Shown in pieces: positions 1 through 9,584 of a DNA stretch of 38,649 nucleotides. Position numbers and translations under genes: made by a program. Each line of letters starts with the position of its first letter. Position 1 is the first letter of the stretch. This stretch comes from an uncultured Lachnoclostridium sp. GTDB lineage: Bacteria > Bacillota > Clostridia > Lachnospirales > Lachnospiraceae. The stretch is taken from positions 1-38,649 of the forward strand of contig CAMWXG010000007.1 of assembly GCA_947178155.1 (NCBI GenBank). Reading direction: 5' to 3'. Under the pieces are notes generated by a model. It was not told the origin of the DNA, did no database searches, and worked only from the letters and a program-made list of their open reading frames with translations.

Positions 1-39
1 GGACTCCCTATTTTTAATTTATTTTAGAGCCATTTTAGA

Positions 40-76
40 GCCACAAGCCATTTTCCATGAAATTTCGGCAAGTGGC
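40..76. terminator. imperfect hairpin downstream of tuf
   Basis: GCCAC...GTGGC and GCC...GGC arms pair with two central mismatches, and a T-rich stretch follows on the plus strand. It is the outer of two hairpins beyond the tuf stop. It may terminate a plus-strand gene lying left of the window or back up tuf termination; the function is inferred. Confidence 0.4.
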
Positions 77-113
77 TTTCCCTTTTGTTCGCTATTATTT
101 TTGACATTAAGAA

Positions 114-147
114 ACCGCAACCCCTTAATTTCTCAAAGGATTGCGGT
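114..147. terminator. tuf transcription terminator, possibly bidirectional
   Basis: The arms ACCGCAA (114-120) and TTGCGGT (141-147) extend inward with further pairs, giving a stem of about 10 bp with one G-U pair. It lies 34 bases past the tuf stop. The T-run is better on the plus strand than on the minus strand, so it may work in both directions. Confidence 0.65.
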
Positions 148-180
148 GCTTATTTTTATTATTTGGCTCTAATCTAAAGA

Positions 181-1368
181 TTACTCAACAATCGTAGCAA
201 CCTTACCAGAACCAACTGTTCTACCACCTTCACGGATAGCAAAGTTAAGTCCCTGCTCCATAGCTACTGGATGAATAAGCTCAATTGTCATTTCTACGTT
301 ATCACCAGGCATACACATCTTTACATCTGCTGGTAATTCGCAAACACCTGTTACGTCTGTTGTTCTGAAGTAGAACTGTGGACGATAGTTATTGAAGAAT
401 GGTGTATGACGACCACCTTCATCTTTTGTTAAAACGTATACCTGAGCTGTAAACTTTCTATGGCATGTTACTGTACCTGGTTTAGCAAGTACCTGACCAC
501 GTACTATCTGATCACGGTTGATACCACGAAGAAGCGCACCAATATTATCACCAGCCTGAGCCTCATCAAGCATCTTACGGAACATTTCGATACCTGTTAC
601 AACAGTCTTTTCGATTTCTTCTTTTACACCAAGAATCTCAAGTTCGTCGTTAAGGTGAAGTGTACCTCTCTCTACTCTACCTGTAGCAACTGTACCACGA
701 CCTGTAATTGTAAATACATCTTCTACAGGCATAAGGAATGGCTTATCTGTATCACGCTCTGGATTTGGAATATACTCATCAACTGTGTTCATAAGTTCCA
801 TAATCTTGTCGCCCCACTCACCAGTTGGATCTTCAAGTGCTTTAAGAGCTGAACCCTTAATAATTGGACAATCTTCAAATCCATACTCTTCAAGAGCTTC
901 TGTAACTTCCATCTCTACTAATTCGATAAGCTCCTCATCATCTACCATATCACACTTATTAAGGAATACAACGATGTAAGGAACGTTAACCTGACGTGAA
1001 AGTAAGATATGCTCTTTTGTCTGAGCCATAACACCATCAGTTGCAGCAACAACAAGGATAGCACCATCCATCTGTGCAGCACCTGTAATCATGTTCTTTA
1101 CATAATCAGCATGGCCTGGGCAGTCAACGTGTGCATAATGTCTGTTATCTGTCTCATATTCTACATGGGCTGTAGAAATTGTAATACCTCTTTCACGCTC
1201 TTCTGGAGCCTTATCAATATTTTCAAAATCTACTGCTGCATTTCCAGCAACTCTCTCTGCAAGAGTTTTTGTAATAGCTGCTGTTAATGTTGTTTTACCA
1301 TGGTCTACGTGTCCGATAGTACCAATGTTACAATGGGGTTTAGTTCTCTCAAACTTTTCTTTAGCCAT
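181..1368 (-). CDS. tuf: translation elongation factor Tu
   Basis: EF-Tu is the GTPase that delivers aminoacyl-tRNA to the ribosomal A site. The 395-residue product is normal full length. It has the P-loop GHVDHGKTT near residue 19, the switch II motif [12 protein letters not shown] for guanine recognition, and the two beta-barrel domains expected after residue 200. The ATG at 1368 is preceded by GGAGG with about 9 bases of spacing. It is the last gene of the str operon and has its own predicted promoter (1449-1477), so it is probably transcribed both with fusA and alone. No downstream rpsJ follows; hairpins end the transcript instead. Confidence 0.99.
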   Translation of the reverse strand: MAKEKFERTKPHCNIGTIGHVDHGKTTLTAAITKTLAERVAGNAAVDFENIDKAPEERERGITISTAHVEYETDNRHYAHVDCPGHADYVKNMITGAAQMDGAILVVAATDGVMAQTKEHILLSRQVNVPYIVVFLNKCDMVDDEELIELVEMEVTEALEEYGFEDCPIIKGSALKALEDPTGEWGDKIMELMNTVDEYIPNPERDTDKPFLMPVEDVFTITGRGTVATGRVERGTLHLNDELEILGVKEEIEKTVVTGIEMFRKMLDEAQAGDNIGALLRGINRDQIVRGQVLAKPGTVTCHRKFTAQVYVLTKDEGGRHTPFFNNYRPQFYFRTTDVTGVCELPADVKMCMPGDNVEMTIELIHPVAMEQGLNFAIREGGRTVGSGKVATIVE

Positions 1369-1448
1369 TTTTAAAATCCTCCTTTTAATACATAGACATT
1401 TATTGCCTAACTTAATTTCTCATATAATCTAATCACGTTATGGGCTTT

Positions 1449-1477
1449 ATTATATTGCAAATTTATCCAATTTTCAA
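1449..1477 (-). promoter_or_regulatory. internal promoter of tuf
   Basis: Read on the minus strand, TTGAAA (1472-1477) and TATAAT (1449-1454) are separated by exactly 17 bases. This predicts a start near 1442 and a leader of about 75 nt. GGGCTT and AAGCCC flank the promoter as a short inverted repeat. An extra tuf promoter fits the need for more EF-Tu than EF-G. Confidence 0.7.
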
Positions 1478-1517
1478 GCCCTTTTCTTACTTTAACAGTA
1501 AAAAACCTTTAAAAGTG

Positions 1518-1580
1518 GTTACTTTTCACTTCGTTACAAGTAACAAGCAGTGCTTTCAGTGCTGGAATGCATACATTCTG
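1518..1580 (+). repeat. dispersed hairpin repeat, copy A
   Basis: A 27-bp core (1518-1544) starts GTTACTT and ends AAGTAAC, forming a 7-bp stem. Similarity to the copy at 34404 continues for about 35 more bases, including AAGCAGTGCT and AATGCA...ACATT. It lies in the fusA-tuf spacer, so on the operon mRNA it is read as the complementary strand. The family is described in the findings. Confidence 0.75.
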
Positions 1581-1625
1581 CAAAAACTACTTTACAAAAT
1601 TACTGCACAACATGTCATCTCGTTC

Positions 1626-3746
1626 TTAATCACTATTCTTTGCTGCAAGCACTTTATCCTGAACATTTTTAGGACACTGCGCATATCTTTCAAAGAACAT
1701 TGAATAATTACCACGTCCTTGAGTTGTAGAACGAAGCTCTGTAGAATATCCGAACATCTCTGCAAGTGGTACAAATGCCTTTACAAGCTTACCACCGCCG
1801 ATATCCTCCATTCCTTCAATCTGTCCACGCTTTGCATTAAGGCTTCCAATAACATCACCCATATACTCTTCAGGCATTGTTACTTCTACCTTCATAATAG
1901 GCTCAAGCAACACTGGATTTCCTTTCTTCATAGCATCTTTAAATGCCATAGAACCTGCGATATGGAATGCCATTTCACTTGAATCGACTTCATGGTATGA
2001 GCCATCATATACAACAGCATGTACACCAAGTACCGGATAACCGCCGAGTATACCGGCTCTTGCAGCTTCCTCGATACCTTCGCCAACGGCAGGAATATAT
2101 TCCTTAGGTATCGCACCACCAACTACTGTTGATTCAAACTTAAATGTTTCCTCTCCATTAGGATCAAGTGGCTCAAATTTAACTTTACAATGTCCATACT
2201 GACCACGTCCACCAGACTGTTTCTTATACATACTGTCTACTTCAACAGAATTTGTAAATGTCTCTTTATAAGAAACCTGCGGATTACCAACATTTGCCTC
2301 AACTTTATATTCTCTAAGAAGACGATCTACAATAATCTCAAGATGAAGCTCACCCATTCCTGCGATAATTGTCTGTCCTGTTTCTTTATTTGTATGAGCT
2401 CTGAATGTAGGATCTTCTTCAGCAAGCTTCGCTAAAGCCTCACCCATTTTACTTTGACCATCTTTTGTCTTTGGCTCAATAGCAAGCTCAATAACAGGTT
2501 CTGGAAATTCCATAGACTCCAGTATAACAGGATGCTGCTCATCACAGATTGTATCTCCTGTTGTAGTAGTCTTAAGACCTACTGCTGCTGCTATATCACC
2601 TGAATATACTTTATCAAGCTCTTCCCTCTTATTAGCATGCATCTGTAATATACGTCCAACACGCTCTTTTTTACCCTTTGTAGCATTTAAAACATAAGAA
2701 CCCGAATTTAAAGTTCCTGAATATACCCTTATAAATGCAAGCTTACCTACAAATGGATCTGCCATAATCTTAAATGCAAGAGCTGAGAATGGCTCATCAT
2801 CAGAAGAATGACGTACAACCTCATTACCATCTTCATCAATACCTGTAATATCAGGTATATCAGTAGGTGCCGGCATATACTCAAGTACAGCATCAAGAAG
2901 CTTCTGTACGCCTTTATTTCTATATGCAGAACCACAGCATACAGGAACAGCCCTGCACTCACATGTAGCAAGTCTAAGTGCCTTCTTCATATCTGCAACT
3001 GATGGCTCTTCACCCTCAAGATAAACCATCATAAGGTCATCATCAAGGTCACAAATCTTTTCGACAAGCTCTGTATGGTACTCTTCTGCCTGTTCCTTCA
3101 TATCTTCCGGAATCTCTGTAATTGTGATGTCATCACCCTTATCATCATTATAAATATAGGCTTCCATCTCAAATAAATCAATAATTCCTTTAAAATCATC
3201 TTCTTTGCCAATAGGCAACTGAAGAATAATTGCATTTTTACCTAATCTATCACGAATCTGGTCAACAGCCCCATAGAAATTTGCACCTAAAATATCCATT
3301 TTATTTATAAATGCCATTCTTGGTACATTATACGTATCAGCCTGACGCCATACATTTTCTGACTGTGGCTCAACACCGCCTTTAGCACAGAACACGCCAA
3401 CAGCACCATCCAGTACACGAAGCGAACGTTCAACTTCTACAGTAAAGTCAACGTGTCCCGGTGTATCAATAATATTGATACGATGCTCTAAGGCACCATT
3501 CATCGGCTTTGTATGGTCCTGCATTGTCCAATGGCAGGTTGTAGCAGCAGATGTGATTGTTATACCTCTTTCCTGCTCCTGATCCATCCAGTCCATAACA
3601 GCAGTTCCTTCATGAGTATCACCAATCTTGTAATTAACACCAGTATAGTATAATATACGCTCTGTTAATGTTGTCTTACCGGCATCAATATGAGCCATAA
3701 TACCGATATTTCTCGTTCTCTCAAGTGGATATTCTCTTCCAGCCAA
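1626..3746 (-). CDS. fusA: translation elongation factor G
   Basis: EF-G is the ribosomal translocase GTPase. The 706-residue product is full length, with the P-loop AHIDAGKTT near residue 17, DTPGHVDF switch II, NKMD, and the C-terminal domains III-V common to the family (for example [10 protein letters not shown] in domain IV). The start codon is TTG at 3746, placed 9 bases after AGGAGG; no upstream in-frame ATG is available and the conserved N-terminus [15 protein letters not shown] begins here. It sits between rpsG (45 bases upstream) and tuf (257 bases downstream). The TTG start is unusual for such a highly expressed gene. Confidence 0.98.
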   Translation of the reverse strand: MAGREYPLERTRNIGIMAHIDAGKTTLTERILYYTGVNYKIGDTHEGTAVMDWMDQEQERGITITSAATTCHWTMQDHTKPMNGALEHRINIIDTPGHVDFTVEVERSLRVLDGAVGVFCAKGGVEPQSENVWRQADTYNVPRMAFINKMDILGANFYGAVDQIRDRLGKNAIILQLPIGKEDDFKGIIDLFEMEAYIYNDDKGDDITITEIPEDMKEQAEEYHTELVEKICDLDDDLMMVYLEGEEPSVADMKKALRLATCECRAVPVCCGSAYRNKGVQKLLDAVLEYMPAPTDIPDITGIDEDGNEVVRHSSDDEPFSALAFKIMADPFVGKLAFIRVYSGTLNSGSYVLNATKGKKERVGRILQMHANKREELDKVYSGDIAAAVGLKTTTTGDTICDEQHPVILESMEFPEPVIELAIEPKTKDGQSKMGEALAKLAEEDPTFRAHTNKETGQTIIAGMGELHLEIIVDRLLREYKVEANVGNPQVSYKETFTNSVEVDSMYKKQSGGRGQYGHCKVKFEPLDPNGEETFKFESTVVGGAIPKEYIPAVGEGIEEAARAGILGGYPVLGVHAVVYDGSYHEVDSSEMAFHIAGSMAFKDAMKKGNPVLLEPIMKVEVTMPEEYMGDVIGSLNAKRGQIEGMEDIGGGKLVKAFVPLAEMFGYSTELRSTTQGRGNYSMFFERYAQCPKNVQDKVLAAKNSD

Positions 3747-3791
3747 GACCTTTTACCTCCTAATTTATTACAATATGACAAACATATTTTA

Positions 3792-4402
<611 letters not shown>

Positions 4403-4419
4403 CACCAAATTAGTGAATC

Positions 4420-4833
4420 TTACTTCTTAGGTTTCTTTGCCCCATACTTGGAACGAGCCTGCTTTCTATTAGCAACACCTGCTGTATCAAGTTTACCACG
4501 TACAATATGATATCTTGTACCTGGCAAATCTTTAACCCTGCCGCCACGGATAAGAACTACACTATGCTCCTGTAAGTTATGACCTTCACCTGGAATATAG
4601 CTTGTAACCTCAACACCGTTTGAAAGACGTACTCTGGCAGTTTTTCTAAGAGCTGAATTAGGCTTCTTAGGTGTAGCTGTACGTACAGCAGTACAAACAC
4701 CTCTCTTTTGAGGAGAGCTCTGTTCTACAACTTTCTTATTAAGAGAGTTGTATGTGTACTGAAGCGCAGGAGAGGTAGACTTCTTAGCTGAAACCTTTCT
4801 TCCCTTTCTTACTAACTGGTTAAATGTTGGCAT
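4420..4833 (-). CDS. rpsL: 30S ribosomal protein S12
   Basis: S12 lies at the decoding centre and affects accuracy and streptomycin response. The 137-residue product begins [12 protein letters not shown] and contains the conserved KKPNSALRK and [10 protein letters not shown] motifs. The ATG at 4833 has GGAGGTG 6 bases upstream; three extra in-frame codons further up (ATG 4842) overlap the ribosome binding site and are rejected. It is the first gene of the str operon and has its own promoter. In many Firmicutes an L7Ae-like gene and rpoBC lie upstream; here the neighbour is an unrelated membrane protein. Confidence 0.98.
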   Translation of the reverse strand: MPTFNQLVRKGRKVSAKKSTSPALQYTYNSLNKKVVEQSSPQKRGVCTAVRTATPKKPNSALRKTARVRLSNGVEVTSYIPGEGHNLQEHSVVLIRGGRVKDLPGTRYHIVRGKLDTAGVANRKQARSKYGAKKPKK

Positions 4834-4911
4834 TAATTTCACCTCCTATGATTATAATTAATAGTACATGTGTATGTTTCAAATGTAAATAATTCCAAAA
4901 CACACTTGCTT

Positions 4912-4940
4912 ATTTTAATATGCAGGTGTGCATTTGTCAA
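4912..4940 (-). promoter_or_regulatory. str operon promoter before rpsL
   Basis: Minus-strand TTGACA (4935-4940) and TAAAAT (4912-4917) are 17 bases apart, predicting a start near 4905 and a leader of about 70 nt ending in GGAGGTG. Confidence 0.75.
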
Positions 4941-4962
4941 TATGTATATAATTATTTTTTAC

Positions 4963-6147
4963 CTATTTCTTTAATTTTATTTCCTGAATCTGGTTTTCTG
5001 AAATAATATAATATCTGTTAAGCCTATTCGTTGGTAAAAATTCTATTACTTTTGCATCTATTGTACTTGAAAATTTTTTTACACCATTTTTCCTATACAC
5101 CATACATTTTGAATTTGAATAAAAAACAATTTCATCATTATCATACATTCTAACGCAATCATAATCATCACGAAACTTAATATCAAGAGCTTTTTTCCCT
5201 TTTAAATTATACATTCTCAGATGATTTTGCATTTTGCCATCCTCTGTTTCAAATATCATGCCAATAAAATTTTTGTTATAAAAAGCACTTTTTATGTTAC
5301 TTTTAAAAGTTTTAGCATATAATTGTACCGGCTTTTTCATATCACTCCATACGCTAAAACCGTCGTCACTAAAAATACATACATTTTCATTGCTTAAAAA
5401 TCTTACATCTGCTACAACATGTCCATCGTAATTTCTCGCTCCTACAAGACAGTTTGTATTTCTGCCAACATCTGAAAAATCATAAAAGACAACTCTGCTT
5501 TGCAGCTTCCCACTTGTAACACAGACATAAGCTGCCACAAGATTTAATCCATTAGGTGATATATCCATACACACCGGATATCCCTCATCAACATTTGTTG
5601 GTATTTCTACAAGCAGATTGTTTGACACATCATATGGATTATATATATTTATTACATTTGAACTTTCCTGCTCCAGCAGTACAGCAACTACCCCCTGAGA
5701 AGATACACATGCCTGAACAATCGGATATTCAGTAAAAATTTCTTTTCCCTGCTCTTCACCATTATATACAATAAATGATTTTCCCTCTATATCAGCAGCA
5801 ACTACATAATCCCCGCATATATTAACTGCCGGAGAAATCATATCATAACTTCCATTCCATACTGTTTCACCTGAGGCATCAATCACCGAAATACCATCAC
5901 GGCTATATTTAAGTATTTTGCCATTATAATCCATATAAGTTACTGTTTTGCTGTCTGTTGTTTCTGTTGAACTTTTCACTTCATACAATACATATTCCTT
6001 ATTTAGAAATGAATTTATAAGAAATGTAAATATTCCTGATACTGCAACTACACATACTATACATGTTAATACAATTATAATCCTTCTGCGGTGTTTTTCA
6101 CGCATTGCCTGCCTGTCCCCTGACTGTCCAACAAAACTACCGTCCAT
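4963..6147 (-). CDS. membrane-anchored beta-propeller-like protein (DUF5711-like)
   Basis: The 394-residue protein has a basic N-terminus (REKHRRR, residues 16-22), one membrane helix at about 23-45, and a long extracytoplasmic part of short beta-rich repeats. These include repeats such as VTYMDYNGKILKYSRDG and VRMYDNDEIVFYSNSKC, the pattern of WD/PQQ-like propellers. It resembles proteins annotated DUF5711 in Lachnospiraceae; this is recognition from memory, not a search. Start ATG 6147 follows AGAGG with 8 bases of spacing. It has its own promoter and lies 84 bases after another single-pass envelope protein, so the two may act together in envelope sensing. No catalytic motif is visible. Confidence 0.6.
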   Translation of the reverse strand: MDGSFVGQSGDRQAMREKHRRRIIIVLTCIVCVVAVSGIFTFLINSFLNKEYVLYEVKSSTETTDSKTVTYMDYNGKILKYSRDGISVIDASGETVWNGSYDMISPAVNICGDYVVAADIEGKSFIVYNGEEQGKEIFTEYPIVQACVSSQGVVAVLLEQESSNVINIYNPYDVSNNLLVEIPTNVDEGYPVCMDISPNGLNLVAAYVCVTSGKLQSRVVFYDFSDVGRNTNCLVGARNYDGHVVADVRFLSNENVCIFSDDGFSVWSDMKKPVQLYAKTFKSNIKSAFYNKNFIGMIFETEDGKMQNHLRMYNLKGKKALDIKFRDDYDCVRMYDNDEIVFYSNSKCMVYRKNGVKKFSSTIDAKVIEFLPTNRLNRYYIISENQIQEIKLKK

Positions 6148-6184
6148 TACATTATCCTCTGTTTCTTAATATTATTTATGTCCT

Positions 6185-6213
6185 ATGTTATGACAAACTA
6201 TACAGAAAGTCAA
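6185..6213 (-). promoter_or_regulatory. promoter of the DUF5711-like gene
   Basis: Minus-strand TTGACT (6208-6213) and TAACAT (6185-6190) are separated by 17 bases, 38 bases upstream of the ATG. Confidence 0.55.
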
Positions 6214-6231
6214 TAAAGCAGACAAATATCT

Positions 6232-7512
6232 TTATTTTGTAATAAAATCTGGTAATATTATACAGTCTCCTTCATATATTTTATCACAGTCCTTTATATT
6301 GTTTGCCTTCATCACCTTATCAAGATAATAAAATGAATGATACTGGTCCCACACAATCTGACTTAAAGTATCACCTGCACTTACAATATAACTTTCATAG
6401 CTACCATTATATACTGACACATCTGCCGTATTGTCATTTTCATTTGTATTATCACTTGTATTGTCTGTTTTAGAATCACTTTTTTCTGTCTGTGAACTAT
6501 TATCATTAATTGTACTTTTATTTGATACATCTTTTGATATATTATTATCATTTTGTGAAGCAGTATTTTGAGGTAATAATATATCTTCACTGCTGACGTC
6601 TTTGTTTTCAGCCTTTGTGGTTGCTTTTGGTTTATCTTTTTTAGAATTTCTTTTTGTAGCTTTGGGTTCTTCCAAAAGCTCTGTTGTATTATTTGACATT
6701 ACAGTTTCTGCTTTTTTTCCTTCTATATAACCCTCAACATTACTTAAAGACTTCTCAAGGCTTTTTATCTTGTCCATACTTTCTATAAGCAAATTTGCAC
6801 CTATCAAAATCATTATTGCCATAACTGCACCTACTGCATAGGCTATATGTTTTGTTTGTATATTTCTTTTTATTCCTTTCCTCCTGATAATCTGCCTTAC
6901 ATTTACTGTCACATCATCTTTATACGAAGATTCAAAACTCTCCTTTGGCTGCCCCTTTAGCATATATTCCTGCATTTGAGGGTTTTTTTCATAATATACA
7001 ATAAATCCCGGCTGCTCTATCAATTCTCCGCTTTCACAAATAAAAAGCTTTTCCTCCTTTTCAGATAAATCTGAAAGAAATAGTATTTTTCCATTTTCAT
7101 TAAAGTATTTACTATGTATCTGTCTTACTGCAGCATCTATTCTGCTGTTCCACATGACTACCCCGCAGCCCCAGCCAAGTATCTGTGCTCCTGGAAAATT
7201 TTCATTCATGTCATGATATATTTTATTCCATTTTTCAGTTGTAAATTCCTTTATTCCTTCCTGCATATTATACTCAACAGCAAGTGCTCCATATATAAAT
7301 TTACGTCCTTCTGCTGCCTTTTTTCCTGTTTTCCCCAACAATAAAACTATTGCATTTTCCTGCTTTTCCATAAACACCTGACGTATATACGTCATAACGT
7401 AATCTTCTATGTATATTCCAACTTTTCCTGTCATCTCTCCAATCTGTCTTATATTTTCAGGCAGACGGCTGTATACATATTCACCTGCATCATCAAATCT
7501 TTTGCCTTCCAT
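6232..7512 (-). CDS. degenerate MPN/JAB-like domain, membrane helix and LysM protein
   Basis: The protein has 426 residues from ATG 7512, which AAAGG precedes by 10-11 bases; an in-frame GTG at 7524 is possible. Residues about 32-178 resemble the MPN (JAB/Mov34) fold: VGIYIEDYVM..., AIVLLLGK..., and ILGWGCG...SRID, aligning with the JAMM segment GW-HSH-x7-S-xx-D but three residues shorter and lacking both histidines. A basic stretch (RRKGIKR) precedes the helix at about 225-243, implying a cytosolic N-terminus. A Ser/Thr/Asn/Lys-rich linker then leads to a C-terminal LysM (about 373-423, SYIVSAGDTLSQIVWDQY) outside the cell, expected to bind peptidoglycan. LysM is certain; the MPN assignment is inference. 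Confidence 0.8.
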   Translation of the reverse strand: MEGKRFDDAGEYVYSRLPENIRQIGEMTGKVGIYIEDYVMTYIRQVFMEKQENAIVLLLGKTGKKAAEGRKFIYGALAVEYNMQEGIKEFTTEKWNKIYHDMNENFPGAQILGWGCGVVMWNSRIDAAVRQIHSKYFNENGKILFLSDLSEKEEKLFICESGELIEQPGFIVYYEKNPQMQEYMLKGQPKESFESSYKDDVTVNVRQIIRRKGIKRNIQTKHIAYAVGAVMAIMILIGANLLIESMDKIKSLEKSLSNVEGYIEGKKAETVMSNNTTELLEEPKATKRNSKKDKPKATTKAENKDVSSEDILLPQNTASQNDNNISKDVSNKSTINDNSSQTEKSDSKTDNTSDNTNENDNTADVSVYNGSYESYIVSAGDTLSQIVWDQYHSFYYLDKVMKANNIKDCDKIYEGDCIILPDFITK

Positions 7513-7678
7513 TTTCCACAACACCTTTCTGCAATATAATGCAAAAATTTTATCACTGCTGTAATAATGTTTTTGTCGAAAAAGGGTGTGGTCCTATTCT
7601 ATTTTAGTGTTAAAATTCGACTTAATACAAATCTGATGCAATGAATAAAGCATATACCTAATGGACATAATATCGTCT

Positions 7679-7731
7679 GTACAAAAAGTTTTGGTTACTG
7701 TCCACTTCGTTACCAGTAACAAATTTTGTAC
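7679..7731 (+). repeat. dispersed hairpin repeat, copy B, in an extended hairpin
   Basis: The 27-bp core is 7694-7720 (GTTACTG...CAGTAAC). It is enclosed by an outer perfect 8-bp stem, GTACAAAA (7679-7686) with TTTTGTAC (7724-7731). The sequence beyond does not match copies A and C, so this copy shares only the core. Confidence 0.7.
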
Positions 7732-7841
7732 TTTATATACTCATGAATTGAAACTTTTTTCTTTTTTGATTTGTGAGTCTGCGCCGACTGCGGTCATAAA
7801 ATGGCTAATTTCCTTACGCAGCCGTGCACATCATAATATAT

Positions 7842-7868
7842 ACTAATGGTCGTTTATCAACCATTAGT
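7842..7868. repeat. perfect 9-bp inverted repeat upstream of yyaC
   Basis: ACTAATGGT (7842-7850) and ACCATTAGT (7860-7868) flank a 9-base loop. No T-run follows, so an operator or leader structure for yyaC is more likely than a terminator. Confidence 0.55.
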
Positions 7869-7933
7869 AACTGTTAAGAAATAACTTTTAAATAAAGAAA
7901 ATCTAAAGAAACAAAATACCGAAAGGCTTGCTT

Positions 7934-8479
7934 ATGGAGAACATCTCAACAGAAATAAAATATTATAATATATACCGCGGCTCTTCACTTGCCGCCTTTG
8001 TAAAAAATCTTAAAAGACATCGTAAGGAATGTTATGCTGACAGCCGCACAATGGTATTTTTGTGCATTGGTTCTGACCGTGCTACAGGCGACTGTCTTGG
8101 CCCAATAGTTGGCCATATGCTTTTGCAGAATAATAAAAAACTTCTTGTATATGGAACATTATCATCACCTGTCCATGCACAAAATCTTGAAATAACAATA
8201 GATACAATATATAGTTCCATCAATAATCCATATATAATTGCCATAGATGCCTCTTTGGGAATAAGACAGCATATAGGCAATGTGACAATGGGACATGGAA
8301 CATTATCTCCAGGTATAGGCGTAAATAAAAAGCTGCCTTGCGTAGGAGATGCATTCATAACCGGAATCGTCAATGCCTCTAACCAAAACAGCCATATTAC
8401 ATTACAAACAACAAGACTTTCTACTGTTGTAGACCTTGCAGAATTTATAGCACGCGGAATATTACATGCCGTTCGTTAG
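7934..8479 (+). CDS. yyaC: YyaC family (DUF1256) putative spore protease
   Basis: The 181-residue protein has the YyaC/DUF1256 hallmarks: CIGSDRATGDCLGP near residues 45-57, a second motif IIAIDASLG near residue 100, and a glycine-rich HGTLSPGIGVNKKLPCVGD. YyaC is distantly related to the germination protease GPR that degrades small acid-soluble spore proteins, and is conserved in endospore formers. ATG 7934 is preferred because GAAAGG lies 7 bases upstream; a TTG two codons earlier is in frame. The gene stands alone, divergent from the LysM gene and convergent with recR. Confidence 0.85.
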   Translation: MENISTEIKYYNIYRGSSLAAFVKNLKRHRKECYADSRTMVFLCIGSDRATGDCLGPIVGHMLLQNNKKLLVYGTLSSPVHAQNLEITIDTIYSSINNPYIIAIDASLGIRQHIGNVTMGHGTLSPGIGVNKKLPCVGDAFITGIVNASNQNSHITLQTTRLSTVVDLAEFIARGILHAVR

Positions 8480-8529
8480 AGCATGTTTTAAAATTAGCTT
8501 GTGCTTAAATGAAACACGCAATGGTGCAT

Positions 8530-8593
8530 AAAATCTAAAAAATTTCTTTTTCTATGTCACATATATTCATAGAAAAAGAAATTATAAGATTTT
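8530..8593. terminator. long bidirectional hairpin between yyaC and recR
   Basis: A perfect 16-bp stem pairs AATTTCTTTTTCTATG (8541-8556) with its complement (8568-8583). An outer 7-bp stem pairs AAAATCT (8530-8536) with AGATTTT (8587-8593). It lies between the ends of two convergent genes, the standard place for a shared terminator. Confidence 0.7.
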
Positions 8594-8628
8594 AAACCTT
8601 ACATTGTATTTTGAATATAAAGTAATTT

Positions 8629-9225
8629 TTACATGTATGTTCTTCCCTCTAATGCCCTATACAATGTAATCTCATCTATGTATTCTAAATCACCGCCGGC
8701 AGGTACACCGCTTGCTATCCTGCTGACCTTTATTCCAATAGGCTTTACAAGCTTGCTGATATATGTTGCAGTTGTATCACCTTCAAGATTTTTATTGGTT
8801 GCAACTATTACCTCATCAACATCTCCTGAAAGTCTTACCATTAATTCTGAAAGGCGTATATCCTCTGGCCCTATCCCCGCCATCGGCGATATTGCGCCAT
8901 GAAGCACATGATATACTCCTTCATATTTGCCTGTTTTTTCATATGCTGCCAAATCCCTTGGATTTTCCACAACCATTATCTGTTTATGATTTCTCCTCAT
9001 ATTTGCACATATAGGACATAATTCATCATCTGTATATGTACAGCACTCTTTACAATAACGCACATTCTTCTTAGCATTTGTCATTGCGCTTGCAAGCCCT
9101 GCGACTTGCTGTTCTGACATATTCAATATGTGAAATGCAAGCCTTTGCGCTGACTTTGCTCCTATCCCTGGCAGTCTTGAGAGCTGTTCTATCAGATTGC
9201 TTATCTGCGAACTGTAAAATTCCAT
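8629..9225 (-). CDS. recR: recombination mediator RecR
   Basis: RecR acts with RecO/RecF to load RecA onto gapped DNA. The 198-residue length is typical. It has an N-terminal helix-hairpin-helix (LSRLPGIGAKSAQRLAFH), a four-cysteine zinc finger (CKECCTYTDDELCPIC), a Toprim domain (MVVENPRDLAAYEKTG; GDVDEVIVATN) and the C-terminal helix with GGDLEYIDEITLYRAL. Its ATG directly follows the TAA stop of ybaB, with the GGAGG inside ybaB, so translation is probably coupled. The order dnaX-ybaB-recR is conserved in bacteria. Confidence 0.98.
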   Translation of the reverse strand: MEFYSSQISNLIEQLSRLPGIGAKSAQRLAFHILNMSEQQVAGLASAMTNAKKNVRYCKECCTYTDDELCPICANMRRNHKQIMVVENPRDLAAYEKTGKYEGVYHVLHGAISPMAGIGPEDIRLSELMVRLSGDVDEVIVATNKNLEGDTTATYISKLVKPIGIKVSRIASGVPAGGDLEYIDEITLYRALEGRTYM

Positions 9226-9567
9226 TTAGAATAATCCTCCAAGACCTCCTGTAAGTTGCTGCATTACTGCTGCATTCTCTTCTTCCATTTTACGAAGTGC
9301 TTCATTTGTTGCTGCAACTATAAGGTCTTCAAGCATTTCAATATCATCGGGATCAACTACCTCTGGCGAAAGCTTAACTGAAACTACCTCTTTTTTACCA
9401 GAAACTTTTACAGTAACCGCTCCGCCGCCTGCTGTTGCTTCCCACTCTTTTTCTTCTAACTCTTTTGACTTTTCTTCCATCTGCTTTTGCATGCGCTGTG
9501 CCTGCTTCATCAGGTTATTCATGTTGCCTGGCATTGCACCGCCCGGAAAACCTCCACGTTTTGCCAT
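9226..9567 (-). CDS. ebfC: YbaB/EbfC family nucleoid-associated protein
   Basis: This small DNA-binding protein family has 113 residues here, with a central helix [18 protein letters not shown] and the conserved [19 protein letters not shown] segment; it forms tweezer-like dimers. The N-terminus is glycine rich ([15 protein letters not shown]). It lies 17 bases after dnaX and abuts recR, the usual dnaX-ybaB-recR operon, which suggests a link with replication or repair. Confidence 0.95.
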   Translation of the reverse strand: MAKRGGFPGGAMPGNMNNLMKQAQRMQKQMEEKSKELEEKEWEATAGGGAVTVKVSGKKEVVSVKLSPEVVDPDDIEMLEDLIVAATNEALRKMEEENAAVMQQLTGGLGGLF

Positions 9568-9584
9568 TTATAATTCCTCCAATT

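Larger units (their letters stand above)
7525..7933. other. structured 0.4 kb spacer between divergent genes
   Basis: No convincing gene is seen between the LysM gene and yyaC. The spacer holds repeat copy B inside a 53-nt hairpin (7679-7731) and a perfect 9-bp inverted repeat (7842-7868). A more GC-rich block (about 7785-7835) contains CTGCG and CGCAG arms. No strong sigma-A promoter was recognised in either direction, which leaves room for alternative sigma-factor control of yyaC; that is inference. Confidence 0.6.
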
